This document shows, piece by piece, positions 1 through 9,115 of a DNA stretch of 64,000 nucleotides; position 1 is the first letter of the stretch, and each line of letters opens with the position of its first letter. The notes beneath the pieces were generated by a model, which had not been told where the DNA came from, did not search any database, and saw nothing but the letters and a program-made list of their open reading frames with translations. Made by a program: the position numbers and the translations under genes. Source of the stretch: Neolewinella lacunae (GTDB taxonomy: Bacteria; Bacteroidota; Bacteroidia; Chitinophagales; Saprospiraceae); assembly GCF_014349155.1 (NCBI RefSeq), contig NZ_JACSIT010000104.1, positions 1 to 64,000 of the forward strand. Reading direction: 5' to 3'.

Positions 1-87
1 CTGGATCGACCCAGAGGGTCTCAACCTAGGCGGTCCAGGCCCCTAAAGCGCGCACGGGTTAAACCCATTAGATTAGACAGCCTACCC

Positions 88-117
88 TTAGTGGTTCAAA
101 AAAAGGAGCGAAGCTCC
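88..117 (+). repeat. TTAGTGGTTCAAA hairpin element, copy 1
   Basis: TTAGTGGTTCAAA (88-100) is followed by an A-run and the mini-hairpin GGAGCGAAGCTCC (105-117). The same arrangement recurs at 277-304 and 23938-23971. A shorter match, GTGGTTCAAAAAA, lies at 122-135. Confidence 0.6.
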
Positions 118-276
118 AACGGGTGGTTCAAAAAACGTAAAATGTGCGGGATATGAAGTGTCTCTACCCGAAACGTGGATGTTCGGGTGGGGAAACCCTC
201 AGCCGGGTTCTTCCTATTTGAGTTGGGATACCCTCAACCAGGTTTTCCTGCCACATCTTAGTCCCTCTTCGTGTGC

Positions 277-304
277 TTAGTGGTTCAAAAAGGAGCGAAG
301 TTCC
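277..304 (+). repeat. TTAGTGGTTCAAA hairpin element, copy 2
   Basis: Second copy: TTAGTGGTTCAAAA, then GGAGCGAAGTTCC. The hairpin carries a G-T wobble where copy 1 has C-G. The preceding GTGTGC also precedes the copy at 23938. Confidence 0.6.
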
Positions 305-594
305 TCCAATAGCTTAATCCAATGACTGCCAGCCAGTTCTGCCAGCCGTACTTCCCCTGCGCTCGCTAACCGCATTGTATGCCCCCTGCCTACCGGATAC
401 TTTTACGCTGAATTTCCGCTCCGTGCACCTATCTTGTGCCCGTTCGGCCGGGTGATTGCCCCCAGTTTATTTCCCCACCCGCCGGATAATTTGCTGTCCA
501 AGGCCCGTTCGTTCCCTGCGTTATGCTGGAATTGATGGGGCCGTAGCCTTAATTAACTGCGGGAAAACGGACTGGTTATAGACGCGTAGACTCC

Positions 595-1230
595 TTGAAT
601 AATCTCATTGACCACACCTACCTGGCCCCCGATTGTACGGGAGAAGACATCGAAAGGGTATGCCGCGAGGCCATCACCCACGATTTTTACGCCGTATGTG
701 TACCCCCGTTTTTTATCGGCCGGGCCAGTAAATTGCTCCACGGCAGCAGCGTCAAGCTAGCTACCGTCATTGCCTTCCCTTACGGATACGCGGAAACGGC
801 GGTGAAAATCCAGGAAATTCGCAGAGCCATGGACGAAGGGGCGGACGAGCTGGACATCGTCATCAACCTCTCGGCGTTGAAGTCCGGGGACTGGGCCTAC
901 GTGACGGCCGATCTTGCGGCAGCCGCCACGGCGGTGCGTCTGCGGGGCAAGGTCAGTAAGGTCATCATCGAAATCGGTGACCTCAATGAACAGGAACGCC
1001 GAAAGGTTTGCGATATTTGCAATGAGATAAAACCAAATTTCGTTAAAACCTCCACGGGAACGCGGGGTGGCGCAAAGGTGGAAGACGTCCTTTACCTGCG
1101 TGCACAGTTGTTGCCGGAAATCAAGATCAAGGCCAGCGGGGGCATCCGCACCCGGCAAATGGCCGAGCAGTTGGTTGCCGCTGGCGCAGACCGCCTGGGA
1201 ACTTCCGCCGGGCCCGCGCTCCTGGGCTAA
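595..1230 (+). CDS. deoC: Deoxyribose-phosphate aldolase
   Basis: Cytosolic class I aldolase of deoxynucleoside catabolism, splitting 2-deoxyribose-5-phosphate into glyceraldehyde-3-phosphate and acetaldehyde. The 211-residue protein shows the family landmarks: IDHT near the N-terminus, Asp87 in ELDIVIN, the Schiff-base lysine Lys151 in VKTSTGT, and the second active-site lysine Lys179 in KASGGIR. Length is normal for the short bacterial form. The TTG at 595 is chosen because IDHT normally follows within about ten residues of the start and no ATG lies near; the frame is open upstream only to 553. The next gene begins 11 bases after the stop, so the two may be cotranscribed. Confidence 0.93.
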   Translation: MNNLIDHTYLAPDCTGEDIERVCREAITHDFYAVCVPPFFIGRASKLLHGSSVKLATVIAFPYGYAETAVKIQEIRRAMDEGADELDIVINLSALKSGDWAYVTADLAAAATAVRLRGKVSKVIIEIGDLNEQERRKVCDICNEIKPNFVKTSTGTRGGAKVEDVLYLRAQLLPEIKIKASGGIRTRQMAEQLVAAGADRLGTSAGPALLG

Positions 1231-1241
1231 AAAATACGCTT

Positions 1242-1640
1242 ATGCTACGCTTTACCTTCCTCCTTCTTTTCGCCTTACCCGCTACCTTGCTGGTTGCGCA
1301 GTCCTCCGTATCGATAACGGCAGAAACGGGCATTGAAGGCCTGCTGGAGCTTTTCCAAACGAACAACGAGGCCCAGGACAAAGTAGACGGCTGGCGCGTT
1401 CAGATCCTGGCTACCCAAGACCGGGCCCGCCTTGAGGCCGTAGAAAGCGAATTTAAGGTCAATTACCCCAGTGTGCCCGTCGATTGGGTACACAACAATC
1501 CATACTACAAGCTCCGCGCGGGGGCTTTTGTGACCAAGCAGGAAGCCGAACGCCTCAAATTTACCCTCGGCCGGCAATTCGAAGGCGTTTACCTGGTTAA
1601 AGACGAGATCAAAGAGAGTGAGCTCCTCCGGATGTACTAA
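1242..1640 (+). CDS. Secreted SPOR-domain protein
   Basis: A 132-residue protein with an N-terminal signal peptide (about residues 1-19, ending LLVAQ) and one C-terminal SPOR-like domain of about 75 residues: GWRVQILATQDR, then NPYYKLRAGAF and a TKQEAE helix. SPOR domains bind denuded septal peptidoglycan glycans, so the mature protein is probably periplasmic and cell-wall associated. It follows deoC by 11 bases and lies about 100 bases before rodA, which fits a cell-envelope role, but no specific function can be assigned. Confidence 0.8.
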   Translation: MLRFTFLLLFALPATLLVAQSSVSITAETGIEGLLELFQTNNEAQDKVDGWRVQILATQDRARLEAVESEFKVNYPSVPVDWVHNNPYYKLRAGAFVTKQEAERLKFTLGRQFEGVYLVKDEIKESELLRMY

Positions 1641-1743
1641 CCTGATCTGCTCCCGGCAACGGCCTGGCCCGTGCCTGTATCCTCCCCTCCTTCCTCATTC
1701 CGCCCGTCGCTTCCGGGGCGGGGCTTCCGCGCTTTCCTGAGTT

Positions 1744-3162
1744 ATGATTTCAGCCTCCGCTAATCGATCTTCCATCGATTGGGTGACCTTCATCCTTTAC
1801 GCCTTCCTGGTGATGTCTGGGTTGATGATGTTGCACGCGGTGGACCGTCCGCCCGACGGTTACGGGCAAGATCTGGCCGCCATGCTCCATACGCCCGTGG
1901 GGCAGCAGGGGGTTTGGCTCCTCATTTCACTGGCGGGCTGGTTCGTGATCAATCTGCTGGTGGATCGCAGTTTTTGGGTGTTGGGAGCTTACCCCATTTA
2001 TATTTTCTCGGTGGTGTTGCTGGTGGCGGTACTGCTGTTTGGCAAGGAGATCAACAATGCCACCTCGTGGTTCAGCCTCTTTGGGTTTACGTTCCAGCCG
2101 GGGGAATTTGCCAAATTCGGTGCCTGCCTGGCCATGGCCGCTTACCTCAGCCAATGGACGGAAAAACTCAACCAGCCCGTCCACATTTTCACTGGCGTCA
2201 TGATCTGGGCCATTCCTGCGGGCCTCATCATTTTGCAGCCCGACCCCGGTACATCGCTCGTCTTTACCTCTTTTTTGCTGGTGATGTACCGGGAAGGCTT
2301 ACCGGGTATACTCCTGGTTTTCGGCGGCTTCACTGCGGCCATGTTCCTGCTCGGCATCACCCAATCGCCCACTTTCCTTACCATCTGTTTACTCGGTTTG
2401 CTGATGGTACTGATGAGTTTTTCCGCGCCCCGCCGTACTGCGTGGTGGCTCGCCTTTAGTCTTGGCATCACCTTGCTGGGAATTTTCCTGTACCGGCAAT
2501 TGGAGAATGGCTGGCCCGTCGTTGTCGTCATGGCCCTCTCCTTCACCGTGGCAGCGGGCTATCACGCCCTGAGAAAAAATTTCCGGATGGTAATCAGTAG
2601 CCTCAGCGCCCTCGTCTGGGGGGTATTGATTGCTTTTCTGGCCAACTTTACATTCAACAATTTCCTGCTGCGTCACCAAAAAGAGCGGATTGACGCGTGG
2701 TTGCGGCCCGAAGGAATGAACGAACAAGGTGCGCTCTACAACATCGTGCAGTCCAAACTCGCCATCGCCGGCGGTGGCCTCAAGGGCAAGGGCCTGTACG
2801 AAGGGACAATGACCAAGTACGATTACGTCCCCGCCCAGGAAACGGACTTCATCTTCTCCGTAGTCGGTGAAGGAGAGGGTTTCCTCGGGGTCGCCGCCGT
2901 CATCCTCGGCTTTCTGGCCCTCCTGTGGCGCATCAGCGTGCTGGCCGAACGCCAGAACCGCACCTTCGCGCGGGCCTACGCCTACGGGGTGGCGGGCATC
3001 ATTTTCCTCCACATGCTGGTCAACATCGGGATGACGATGGGCCTGATGCCCGTGATCGGTATCCCCCTGCCCTTCATGTCCAAAGGCGGCTCTTCCCTGT
3101 TTGCGTTCACCATCATGATTGCCGTATTGCTGAAACTGGACCGCCACCGCAACGAGGTCTGA
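1744..3162 (+). CDS. rodA: Rod shape-determining SEDS glycosyltransferase RodA
   Basis: A SEDS-family inner-membrane peptidoglycan polymerase (472 residues) with about ten or more hydrophobic segments. Family signatures are clear: QPDPGTSLVF in the first half, KGLYEGTMTKYDYVPAQETDF in the large periplasmic loop, and GLMPVIGIPLPFMSKGGSS near the C-terminus. RodA works with a class B PBP in side-wall elongation; no PBP gene is adjacent here. The extra central hydrophobic stretch and length above about 380 residues are usual for Bacteroidota RodA. FtsW is the alternative, but the KYDYVPAQETDFIF loop and context favour RodA. Confidence 0.9.
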   Translation: MISASANRSSIDWVTFILYAFLVMSGLMMLHAVDRPPDGYGQDLAAMLHTPVGQQGVWLLISLAGWFVINLLVDRSFWVLGAYPIYIFSVVLLVAVLLFGKEINNATSWFSLFGFTFQPGEFAKFGACLAMAAYLSQWTEKLNQPVHIFTGVMIWAIPAGLIILQPDPGTSLVFTSFLLVMYREGLPGILLVFGGFTAAMFLLGITQSPTFLTICLLGLLMVLMSFSAPRRTAWWLAFSLGITLLGIFLYRQLENGWPVVVVMALSFTVAAGYHALRKNFRMVISSLSALVWGVLIAFLANFTFNNFLLRHQKERIDAWLRPEGMNEQGALYNIVQSKLAIAGGGLKGKGLYEGTMTKYDYVPAQETDFIFSVVGEGEGFLGVAAVILGFLALLWRISVLAERQNRTFARAYAYGVAGIIFLHMLVNIGMTMGLMPVIGIPLPFMSKGGSSLFAFTIMIAVLLKLDRHRNEV

Positions 3163-3226
3163 GCGGGTGACCGCCCCCCACGCTTCGATAACCTGCCGGT
3201 GGAGAATAACGGGAATGTAGTTTTGC

Positions 3227-3472
3227 TCACGCCTTCAACAAACGGCTGTAGGCATTGGCTTTGGCCATCCGGACCATGTGCTCCGCAACGCGGTAGTGTT
3301 CCAGTTCAATCGCCTCCTGAAAAGTGAGGGCACGCGCTTCATTCTTAGCAGCCAACTCTTCCAGGCGGATTTCGTCGGCTTCGCTGGTTTTCAAGGCCAT
3401 CACCCGCTCCGGTGTGGGAAAATCCGGGAGCACATCAATTACCCGACTTAGTAATTCGCTAAGTGCAGCCAT
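3227..3472 (-). CDS. Small helical protein of unknown function
   Basis: An 81-residue, mostly helical, charged protein. Its central block (ALKTSEADEIRLEELAAKN, then LTFQEAIELEHYRVAEHMV) resembles a widespread small-protein family, often found beside HNH nucleases, in which a short helix is followed by a LxELAxKNxxxxLTxxE block. No nuclease partner is present here. An in-frame start exists further upstream (3529), but the ATG at 3472 gives the usual family length. It is convergent with rodA and divergent from the kinase-like gene that follows. Confidence 0.55.
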   Translation of the reverse strand: MAALSELLSRVIDVLPDFPTPERVMALKTSEADEIRLEELAAKNEARALTFQEAIELEHYRVAEHMVRMAKANAYSRLLKA

Positions 3473-3604
3473 GGCCTTAGCGTTGGTTGGTGAACAAATA
3501 TATCGGGTTATCCGTAGCAAAGGGTTCACGTGGGGTCGATTTACCGCAATTTTTGCCGCTTCGCCTGGGCATTGGCTAACTTGACGGCCCCAAAAGAGGA
3601 AGAA

Positions 3605-4117
3605 ATGCAGCGCGTTTTAGTCATCGGTTGTTCCGGCTCGGGTAAGTCCACCTTCACCGATGCCCTGGCCAGGCACACCGGTCTGCCCGCTATTCACTTA
3701 GACCAGCACTACTTCGGCCCCGGCTGGCGCGAGCCCGCCCAGGAACTGTGGCGGCAGCGGATCACCCACCTGGCGAGCGGCGAGCACTGGATCATGGACG
3801 GCAACTACGGCGGCACCTTCGACCTGCGCATCCCCCGGGCGGATACCATCGTTTTTCTCGACGTTTCTACCGCACGCTGCCTCTGGCGGGTCTTCTGGCG
3901 GACCATTCGCAACTGGGGGAGAGTCCGCAAACACTCCCCGCCCGGTTGCCCGGAGCGCCTGGATTGGCATTTTTTTCACTACGTGGCCAACTACAACGTC
4001 ACCCGCCGCAAGCGCATCCTCTCCCGGCTGGCCACGGCCGAAGCCGAGGGGAAGACGGTACACATCCTCCGCAGTCCCAGCGGCGTTCAACGCTTTTGGG
4101 CCGCCCTGGGTGGATGA
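3605..4117 (+). CDS. P-loop kinase-like protein (FlaR/topology-modulation type)
   Basis: A 170-residue P-loop NTPase beginning MQRVLVIGCSGSGKST, with Walker A at residues 8-16 (GCSGSGKST). The family-typical LDQHYFGPGW and IMDGNYGG blocks follow, and then an Arg-rich lid region (RVFWRTIRNWGRVRKHS). Proteins of this type are annotated as topology-modulation proteins or adenylate-kinase-like; the true substrate is unknown. The ATG at 3605 is preferred over an upstream in-frame start because Walker A normally begins within ten residues. Confidence 0.75.
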   Translation: MQRVLVIGCSGSGKSTFTDALARHTGLPAIHLDQHYFGPGWREPAQELWRQRITHLASGEHWIMDGNYGGTFDLRIPRADTIVFLDVSTARCLWRVFWRTIRNWGRVRKHSPPGCPERLDWHFFHYVANYNVTRRKRILSRLATAEAEGKTVHILRSPSGVQRFWAALGG

Positions 4118-4230
4118 AAGTGGGTCCCCAATGGATTCCCCAAAGCTGCTGGGATACGCGAATCGACGCCAAGCGTTTTCCTGCCTGGCGTCTCGCCGAA
4201 AATGATGGCTGAACTTCCTACCTTGCGTCG

Positions 4231-5583
4231 ATGCAAGCTTCTTTTTCTCCGCTCCGCCGCTGGCTCGCGCTGCTTTTTATCGTCGGGCTGCTCCTGTTTG
4301 CGGCTTTCCTGTGGTTGCGGCCGTTGCTTAACATTGGCAGTGGCTACGCGGCCAAACACGCCTGTAGTTGCCACTTTTTGCAGGGCCGCGAACTGGAAGA
4401 AATCAGCACCCATGACCTGAATTTTTCCGTGCTGGGCTGGTTCAGTCTGGCGGTAGAGGGCCAAACGGTGCGCGCCAGTCTGCTGAGCCTGGTGGCGCGC
4501 GAGGCGCACTACCGTCCGGGCGTGGGCTGCACGCTGGTCAATGATCCTAACCAAGCCTTGGCACCAATTTTGGGCGCGGACGCAGGTGCTCCCCCCCGAC
4601 CCCCCGAAGGGGGGAGTAAGGACGAAGGAGCAATGCTCGTCAACCCAACGGAGACCACACCCGCCCTCACTGCCGCGCTGGATTTTGGCATGGAACCCGT
4701 CCCCGGCGGCGGCGCAAGGGGCATCGTCGTTTTGCAAGACGGCAAATTGCTGGCGGAAACCTACGCCCCCGGCTTTGACCGGACTACGCCCCTGTTGGGT
4801 TGGTCGATGACCAAAACCCTCACCGCTCTGCTGGTGGGCCACGTACTGCTGGCCCCCGACGGCAGCAACCTGGAGGAAGTCGTGAATCGCAAAAGACTTT
4901 ACCCCGCCTGGAACACCGACGCCCGGGCCAACATCCGCCTGGCCGACTTACTGCACATGAATTCCGGCCTGGCCTGGAACGAAGGTTACGGGAGCCTTAC
5001 CGACGCCACCATCATGCTCCACGAGCAGCCCGCCATGGCCGCCTACGCCAGTGGAATGCCCGCCGAGTTCGCCCCCGGAGAAACCTGGCGCTACTCCAGC
5101 GGCACTACCAATATCCTGGCTGATCTCGTCCAGCGCCAGCTCCCGCCCGGTACCGACCTGGCGACATACCTCCGGGCGTACTTTCGGCCCGTGGCGCCCA
5201 GCCTGCTCGTTGAGCCCGATCAATCCGGGCTGCCCGTCGGGAGTTCTTACGGATGGGCGACGGCCCAGGACTGGGCAAGACTCGGGCAATTCATGCTACA
5301 GGACGGCGTGTGGGGCGGAGATACGCTGTTGCCGCCGGGCTGGATCGACTGGCTGCAGCAACCCGCAGCGGGCAGCGAGGGTACTTACGGCGGGCAGCTC
5401 TGGCTCCCCGGGCCCGATATGCCCTCCCTGCCGCCCGATGCCTTCATGATGCGGGGATTTCAGGACCAGAGGGTATTCATCATCCCTTCCCGGCGGCTGG
5501 TTATTGCCCGCCTGGGCCACGGCGAGGACAAGGTGACGGACTTTGACGGCCTGGTCAGTCGCATCCTCGCGGCCGTAGAATAA
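4231..5583 (+). CDS. Serine hydrolase (class C beta-lactamase / EstB-like family)
   Basis: A 450-residue beta-lactamase-fold hydrolase anchored or exported by an N-terminal hydrophobic segment (about residues 10-30). The catalytic SxxK motif is Ser192-Met-Thr-Lys195 and the Tyr motif is Tyr288-Ser-Ser. A C-terminal HGED box lies where the third motif is expected. Such proteins are esterases, peptidases or amidases rather than true beta-lactamases. Residues about 112-137 (GADAGAPPRPPEGG and following) are encoded by a complete copy of the dispersed GC-rich element and look like an in-frame insertion between the N-terminal region and the catalytic domain. Confidence 0.85.
   Translation: MQASFSPLRRWLALLFIVGLLLFAAFLWLRPLLNIGSGYAAKHACSCHFLQGRELEEISTHDLNFSVLGWFSLAVEGQTVRASLLSLVAREAHYRPGVGCTLVNDPNQALAPILGADAGAPPRPPEGGSKDEGAMLVNPTETTPALTAALDFGMEPVPGGGARGIVVLQDGKLLAETYAPGFDRTTPLLGWSMTKTLTALLVGHVLLAPDGSNLEEVVNRKRLYPAWNTDARANIRLADLLHMNSGLAWNEGYGSLTDATIMLHEQPAMAAYASGMPAEFAPGETWRYSSGTTNILADLVQRQLPPGTDLATYLRAYFRPVAPSLLVEPDQSGLPVGSSYGWATAQDWARLGQFMLQDGVWGGDTLLPPGWIDWLQQPAAGSEGTYGGQLWLPGPDMPSLPPDAFMMRGFQDQRVFIIPSRRLVIARLGHGEDKVTDFDGLVSRILAAVE
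4572..4635 (+). repeat. Dispersed GC-rich element, copy 1 (long form, inside CDS)
   Basis: Core GGGCGCGGACGCAGGTGC at 4572-4589, then a C-run/G-run hairpin (CCCCCC GAA GGGGGG), then GAAGGAGCAATG at 4624-4635. It is nearly identical along its length to the copy at 14096-14158. It lies in frame inside the serine hydrolase gene. Confidence 0.85.
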
Positions 5584-5598
5584 TTTTATCTTCGCCTT

Positions 5599-5715
5599 AT
5601 GCAGCGCCCCTTCTTTCGTCCTTTTCCCCTGGCTTACGCTTATTTGCTGGGGGCACTTTTGTTGCTTCTCCTCCAGGGCTGCCGGGCGGCGGGCTGTGGT
5701 TGCCCAATGTATTAG
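5599..5715 (+). CDS. Very small Cys-rich lipoprotein
   Basis: A 38-residue reading frame starting ATG at 5599, 15 bases after the serine hydrolase stop. It has a basic/proline N-terminus, a strongly hydrophobic stretch (LLGALLLLLLQGC), a plausible lipobox LQGC and a short tail ending GCGCPMY. Tiny lipoproteins with a C-terminal CxCP-type tail are common but unannotated in Bacteroidota. The codons are free of rare features, but a chance frame cannot be excluded at this length. Function unknown. Confidence 0.5.
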   Translation: MQRPFFRPFPLAYAYLLGALLLLLLQGCRAAGCGCPMY

Positions 5716-5796
5716 CCAACCGGTAAGGAAGGCGGCCGCAGCAGGAAAAAAAGCCAAATGAGCGCGGGCAGAGAAAGATAAATGCCTTAAAGGCTC

Positions 5797-5804
5797 TACT
5801 TTTG
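5797..5804 (+). promoter_or_regulatory. Candidate -7 promoter box for aconitase
   Basis: TACTTTTG matches the Bacteroidota consensus TAnnTTTG. It would give a leader of about 155 nt before the aconitase ATG, and that leader contains a dispersed-element copy. No clear -33 TTTG is seen. Confidence 0.4.
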
Positions 5805-5863
5805 TCGACTTTCGCGCGGATGATGTGTTAGTAGGGCGGAAACAGGGCCGGGGTTCTTGCGGC

Positions 5864-5905
5864 CATTGCTCTGTTACGACCAACCTGGCACCTGCGACCG
5901 CGCCC
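5864..5905 (-). repeat. Dispersed GC-rich element, copy 2
   Basis: Reverse-strand copy with core GCACCTGCGACCGCGCCC at 5888-5905 and tail CATTGCTC at 5864-5871, in the predicted 5' leader of aconitase. Confidence 0.8.
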
Positions 5906-5964
5906 CGGCCGCACGCCGCAGCTACTACAAACGCCCACCAAAGCAGTAAAAGAAAAGTTGAAAC

Positions 5965-8238
5965 ATGGCATTTGATATTGATCTGATCCAGAAAGTTTAC
6001 GCGGAACTCCCCGGCAAAGTCGCCGCCGCCCGTAAGGCCTTAGGACGCCCCCTCACCCTGACCGAAAAGATCCTCTACACCCACCTGCACCCCGAAAACC
6101 CGCTGCAGGAATACCAGCGGGGTGGCGATTACGTCTTTTTCCAGCCCGACCGCGTGGCGATGCAAGACGCAACGGCCCAGATGGCGCTGCTGCAATTCAT
6201 GATGTGTGGACGCGAAAAAGTGGCCGTGCCCAGCACCGTGCACTGCGACCACCTCATTCTGGCCAAAGACGGTGCGGACCAGGATCTGGCCGTGGCCAAC
6301 GCCGAAAACAAGGAAGTGTACGACTTTCTTTCCACCATCAGCGACAAATACAACATTGGCTTCTGGAAGCCCGGAGCGGGCATTATCCACCAGATCGTAC
6401 TGGAGAACTACGCCTTCCCCGGCGGCATGATGATTGGCACCGACAGCCACACCCCCAACGCCGGTGGCCTGGGCATGGTGGCCATTGGGGTCGGCGGTGC
6501 CGACGCCGTGGACGTCATGGCCGGTATGCCTTGGGAGCTCAAGCAGCCCAAGGTAATTGGGGTGAAACTGACGGGCAAACTGAGTGGCTGGACGACACCC
6601 AAAGACGTCATCCTCAAAGTGGCGGGCATCCTGACCGTTAAAGGCGGCACCGGGGCCATCGTGGAGTACTTCGGCGAAGGTGCCCGCAGCATGAGCTGTA
6701 CGGGCAAAGGCACCATCTGTAACATGGGGGCCGAGATTGGGGCTACTACCTCGACTTTCGGCTACGACGAAAGCATGAGCCGTTACCTCAAGGCTACCGA
6801 CCGGGCCGACGTGGCCGCGCTGGCCGACCAGGTGGCGGAGCACCTCACCGGCGACCCCGAAGTGTACGCCAACCCCGAGCAGTACTTCGACCGCGTCATT
6901 GAAATTGACCTTAATACCCTGGAGCCCCACATCAACGGGCCGTATACCCCCGACCGGGCTTTCCCCATCAGCGAATTTGCTGCGGCGGTGGAAGAATTTG
7001 GCTTCCCTCCCGTGTTGGAGGTGGGCCTGATCGGTTCCTGCACCAACTCCAGCTACGAAGACCTCGACCGGGCGGCCAACATTGCTAAAGATGCTGCTGC
7101 CAAAGGCCTGCGCGCCAAGAGTGAGTTTACCATCACCCCGGGTTCCGAGCAGATCCGCTTTACGGTGGAGCGTGACGGCATTTTGCAAGCCTTCGAAGAC
7201 ATCGGCGGGGTAGTGCTGGCCAACGCCTGTGGCCCCTGCATCGGGCAGTGGGCGCGGCATACGGACGATCCCAACCGGGCCAACTCCATCATCACCTCCT
7301 TCAACCGCAACTTCGCCAAGCGCAACGACGGTAACCCCCAGACCCGTGGTTTTGTAGCCAGCCCCGAGCTGGTAACGGCAATGGCGATTTCGGGTTCCAT
7401 GAAGTTCAACCCCCTGACCGATACGCTGGTCAACGACAAAGGTGAGGAAGTAAAACTGGCTCCCCCCCAGGGTTACGAACTGCCGCCCAATGGCTTTGCC
7501 GTGGAGGACGCCGGCTATCAGGCTCCGGCCGAAGATGGCAGCAGCGTAGTCGTCGCCGTAGACCCGGCCAGCGACCGCTTGCAGCTGCTGGAGCCCTTCC
7601 AGCCCATCCGCAACGAGCAATTGCAGAATATGCGCATCCTCATCAAGGCAAAGGGCAAGTGTACTACCGACCACATCTCGATGGCTGGCCCCTGGCTCAC
7701 CTATCGCGGCCACCTGGAGAACATTTCCCAGAACTGCCTCATCGGGGCCGTCAATGCCTACAACGACAAGACGAACACGGTCATCAACCACCTTACCGGG
7801 GAGTACCACCCCGTGCCGGAAAGCGCCCTGGCTTACCGCGATAACGGTGTTGGCCAGATCGTGGTGGGAGAAGAAAACTACGGGGAAGGCTCCAGCCGGG
7901 AACACGCGGCAATGGAACCGCGCTTCCTGGGGGTCCACGCCGTACTGGTAAAGAGCTTCGCCCGCATTCACGAGACCAACCTGAAAAAGCAGGGGATGCT
8001 GGCCCTCACCTTTGCGGAACCTGCCGACTACGATCTCTTCCGCCAGGACGATACCGTAAGCATCGTCGACTTCACGAGCTTTGCCCCCGGCAAGCAGCTC
8101 ACCATCGAACTCGGCCACGCCGACGGCACCAAGGACACCGTAAAAGTGAACCACACCTACAACGCTGCCCAGATCGACTGGGTACGTGCGGGCTCGGCCT
8201 TGAACAAGATTCGCGAAGAAGTGGTGGGCGGGCGTTAA
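5965..8238 (+). CDS. acnA: Aconitate hydratase
   Basis: TCA-cycle [4Fe-4S] enzyme interconverting citrate and isocitrate; 757 residues, mitochondrial-type aconitase. The iron-sulfur ligands are Cys359 ([10 protein letters not shown]), Cys422 and Cys425 (ACGPCIGQW). The swivel-domain anion site [19 protein letters not shown] lies in the last third. Start ATG at 5965 gives the expected N-terminus. It is monocistronic: a candidate promoter lies about 160 bases upstream and a strong terminator follows. The symbol is a family-level choice; Bacteroidota usually have this single aconitase. Confidence 0.95.
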   Translation: MAFDIDLIQKVYAELPGKVAAARKALGRPLTLTEKILYTHLHPENPLQEYQRGGDYVFFQPDRVAMQDATAQMALLQFMMCGREKVAVPSTVHCDHLILAKDGADQDLAVANAENKEVYDFLSTISDKYNIGFWKPGAGIIHQIVLENYAFPGGMMIGTDSHTPNAGGLGMVAIGVGGADAVDVMAGMPWELKQPKVIGVKLTGKLSGWTTPKDVILKVAGILTVKGGTGAIVEYFGEGARSMSCTGKGTICNMGAEIGATTSTFGYDESMSRYLKATDRADVAALADQVAEHLTGDPEVYANPEQYFDRVIEIDLNTLEPHINGPYTPDRAFPISEFAAAVEEFGFPPVLEVGLIGSCTNSSYEDLDRAANIAKDAAAKGLRAKSEFTITPGSEQIRFTVERDGILQAFEDIGGVVLANACGPCIGQWARHTDDPNRANSIITSFNRNFAKRNDGNPQTRGFVASPELVTAMAISGSMKFNPLTDTLVNDKGEEVKLAPPQGYELPPNGFAVEDAGYQAPAEDGSSVVVAVDPASDRLQLLEPFQPIRNEQLQNMRILIKAKGKCTTDHISMAGPWLTYRGHLENISQNCLIGAVNAYNDKTNTVINHLTGEYHPVPESALAYRDNGVGQIVVGEENYGEGSSREHAAMEPRFLGVHAVLVKSFARIHETNLKKQGMLALTFAEPADYDLFRQDDTVSIVDFTSFAPGKQLTIELGHADGTKDTVKVNHTYNAAQIDWVRAGSALNKIREEVVGGR

Positions 8239-8271
8239 TTCTCCTCCCGCGCTAACGGCGGAATGCTACAG

Positions 8272-8314
8272 GCGGGTAACGGAAGCGATCGGCTTTCCGT
8301 TACCCGCTTTTTTT
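8272..8314 (+). terminator. Rho-independent terminator after aconitase
   Basis: A perfect 13-bp stem (GCGGGTAACGGAA at 8272-8284 with TTCCGTTACCCGC at 8295-8307), 10-nt loop and seven T residues. Confidence 0.92.
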
Positions 8315-8460
8315 ATGGTCGAATTAGGCGGCATACCCGACAACGGTTTTTTATTGACAATTGGAAGGGCGGAACTGCAAAATGCCGCTAACCAAGCAAT
8401 TAGGGGCGATTTTAACGCAGAGGCGGGCAGCGCTTACGGCGCAATGGGCGTTTGAAGGGC

Positions 8461-9102
8461 ATGCACCGAACCGTTCTCCTCCTTCTGGGCATGGCCCTTC
8501 TTTTTTGCAACCTGACTTGTCCGGATGAATGTGACTTCTTCCCCTCCGGCGGCCAGCTTACCGTGCAGTTGGAAAACCCGGCGGATGGGTACGACTTGGG
8601 TGAGACAATTTGGCTCAGCGCCGACTTTTCGACGCTTCAAAGCGTTGATGGCCGGGAATACACCATAACTGACAACGGGGGCCTGGTGGTTACGCAGCTC
8701 TTCCGTTTGGCCGCAGACAGTATGACTTTACTGCCCGCCCGGACGGCCTTTCGGACCCAAACGACGGAAGGTGAAATTGTGGATGCGGAGGATGGGGGAG
8801 ACCCCGCCGCCTTATACCTGCGCTACACTTGCTCTGGTGGGCGCTGCGCATTCCGGCAAGGCGTTGTTCCGGATAGTACCGGGCTGTACATCCTGCAAAT
8901 CACGGGCTCTGCTATTGATGAAGTAAACAGCGCCTTTCACATCTGCTATCCCCCTGCCTTGAGGAACACCACGCTGGAAGGAGGAGGCAATTTGGCGGAG
9001 AATGGCCTGGCTGGCCCCTTCAATTATCCACGGGCACAAGGTGGGTTCTTCTGGTCCGAGCCAGGAGCTGAGCAAAATTCCTTCCTGATTCGTGTCGAGT
9101 AA
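8461..9102 (+). CDS. Secreted protein of unknown function
   Basis: A 213-residue exported protein: signal peptide about residues 1-17 (MHRTVLLLLGMALLFC), then a Cys-containing mature start (CPDECDFF) and a beta-rich body with the phrase DGYDLGETIWLSADF, typical of poorly characterised Bacteroidota extracytoplasmic beta-sandwich proteins. ATG 8461 is preferred over an in-frame TTG at 8452. The next gene starts 13 bases after the stop and encodes an outer-membrane-like protein, so the two probably form a secreted/outer-membrane pair. No catalytic motif was recognised. Confidence 0.65.
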   Translation: MHRTVLLLLGMALLFCNLTCPDECDFFPSGGQLTVQLENPADGYDLGETIWLSADFSTLQSVDGREYTITDNGGLVVTQLFRLAADSMTLLPARTAFRTQTTEGEIVDAEDGGDPAALYLRYTCSGGRCAFRQGVVPDSTGLYILQITGSAIDEVNSAFHICYPPALRNTTLEGGGNLAENGLAGPFNYPRAQGGFFWSEPGAEQNSFLIRVE

Positions 9103-9115
9103 AAATCCATCTCTC

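Larger units (their letters stand above)
1..594. other. Non-coding lead region
   Basis: No convincing gene is seen in these 594 bases. They hold two copies of a small element (TTAGTGGTTCAAA, an A-run, then a hairpin with a GCGAAGC core) and an imperfect 24-26 nt direct repeat at 189-214 and 225-248, both reading roughly GGGRAACCCTCARCCRGGTT. A hairpin with arms ACCCGAA/TTCGGGT lies near 170-190. This may be an untranslated or structured RNA region, but no known RNA family was recognised. Confidence 0.4.

Noticed and set aside
1-594. rRNA or tRNA gene at the left edge
   Set aside because: No tRNA T-loop/acceptor pattern and no conserved rRNA stretch is visible.
6040-8154. A 704-residue open frame antisense to aconitase
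   Set aside because: High GC keeps the antisense frame open; the product has no recognisable domain and the sense strand is a certain enzyme.
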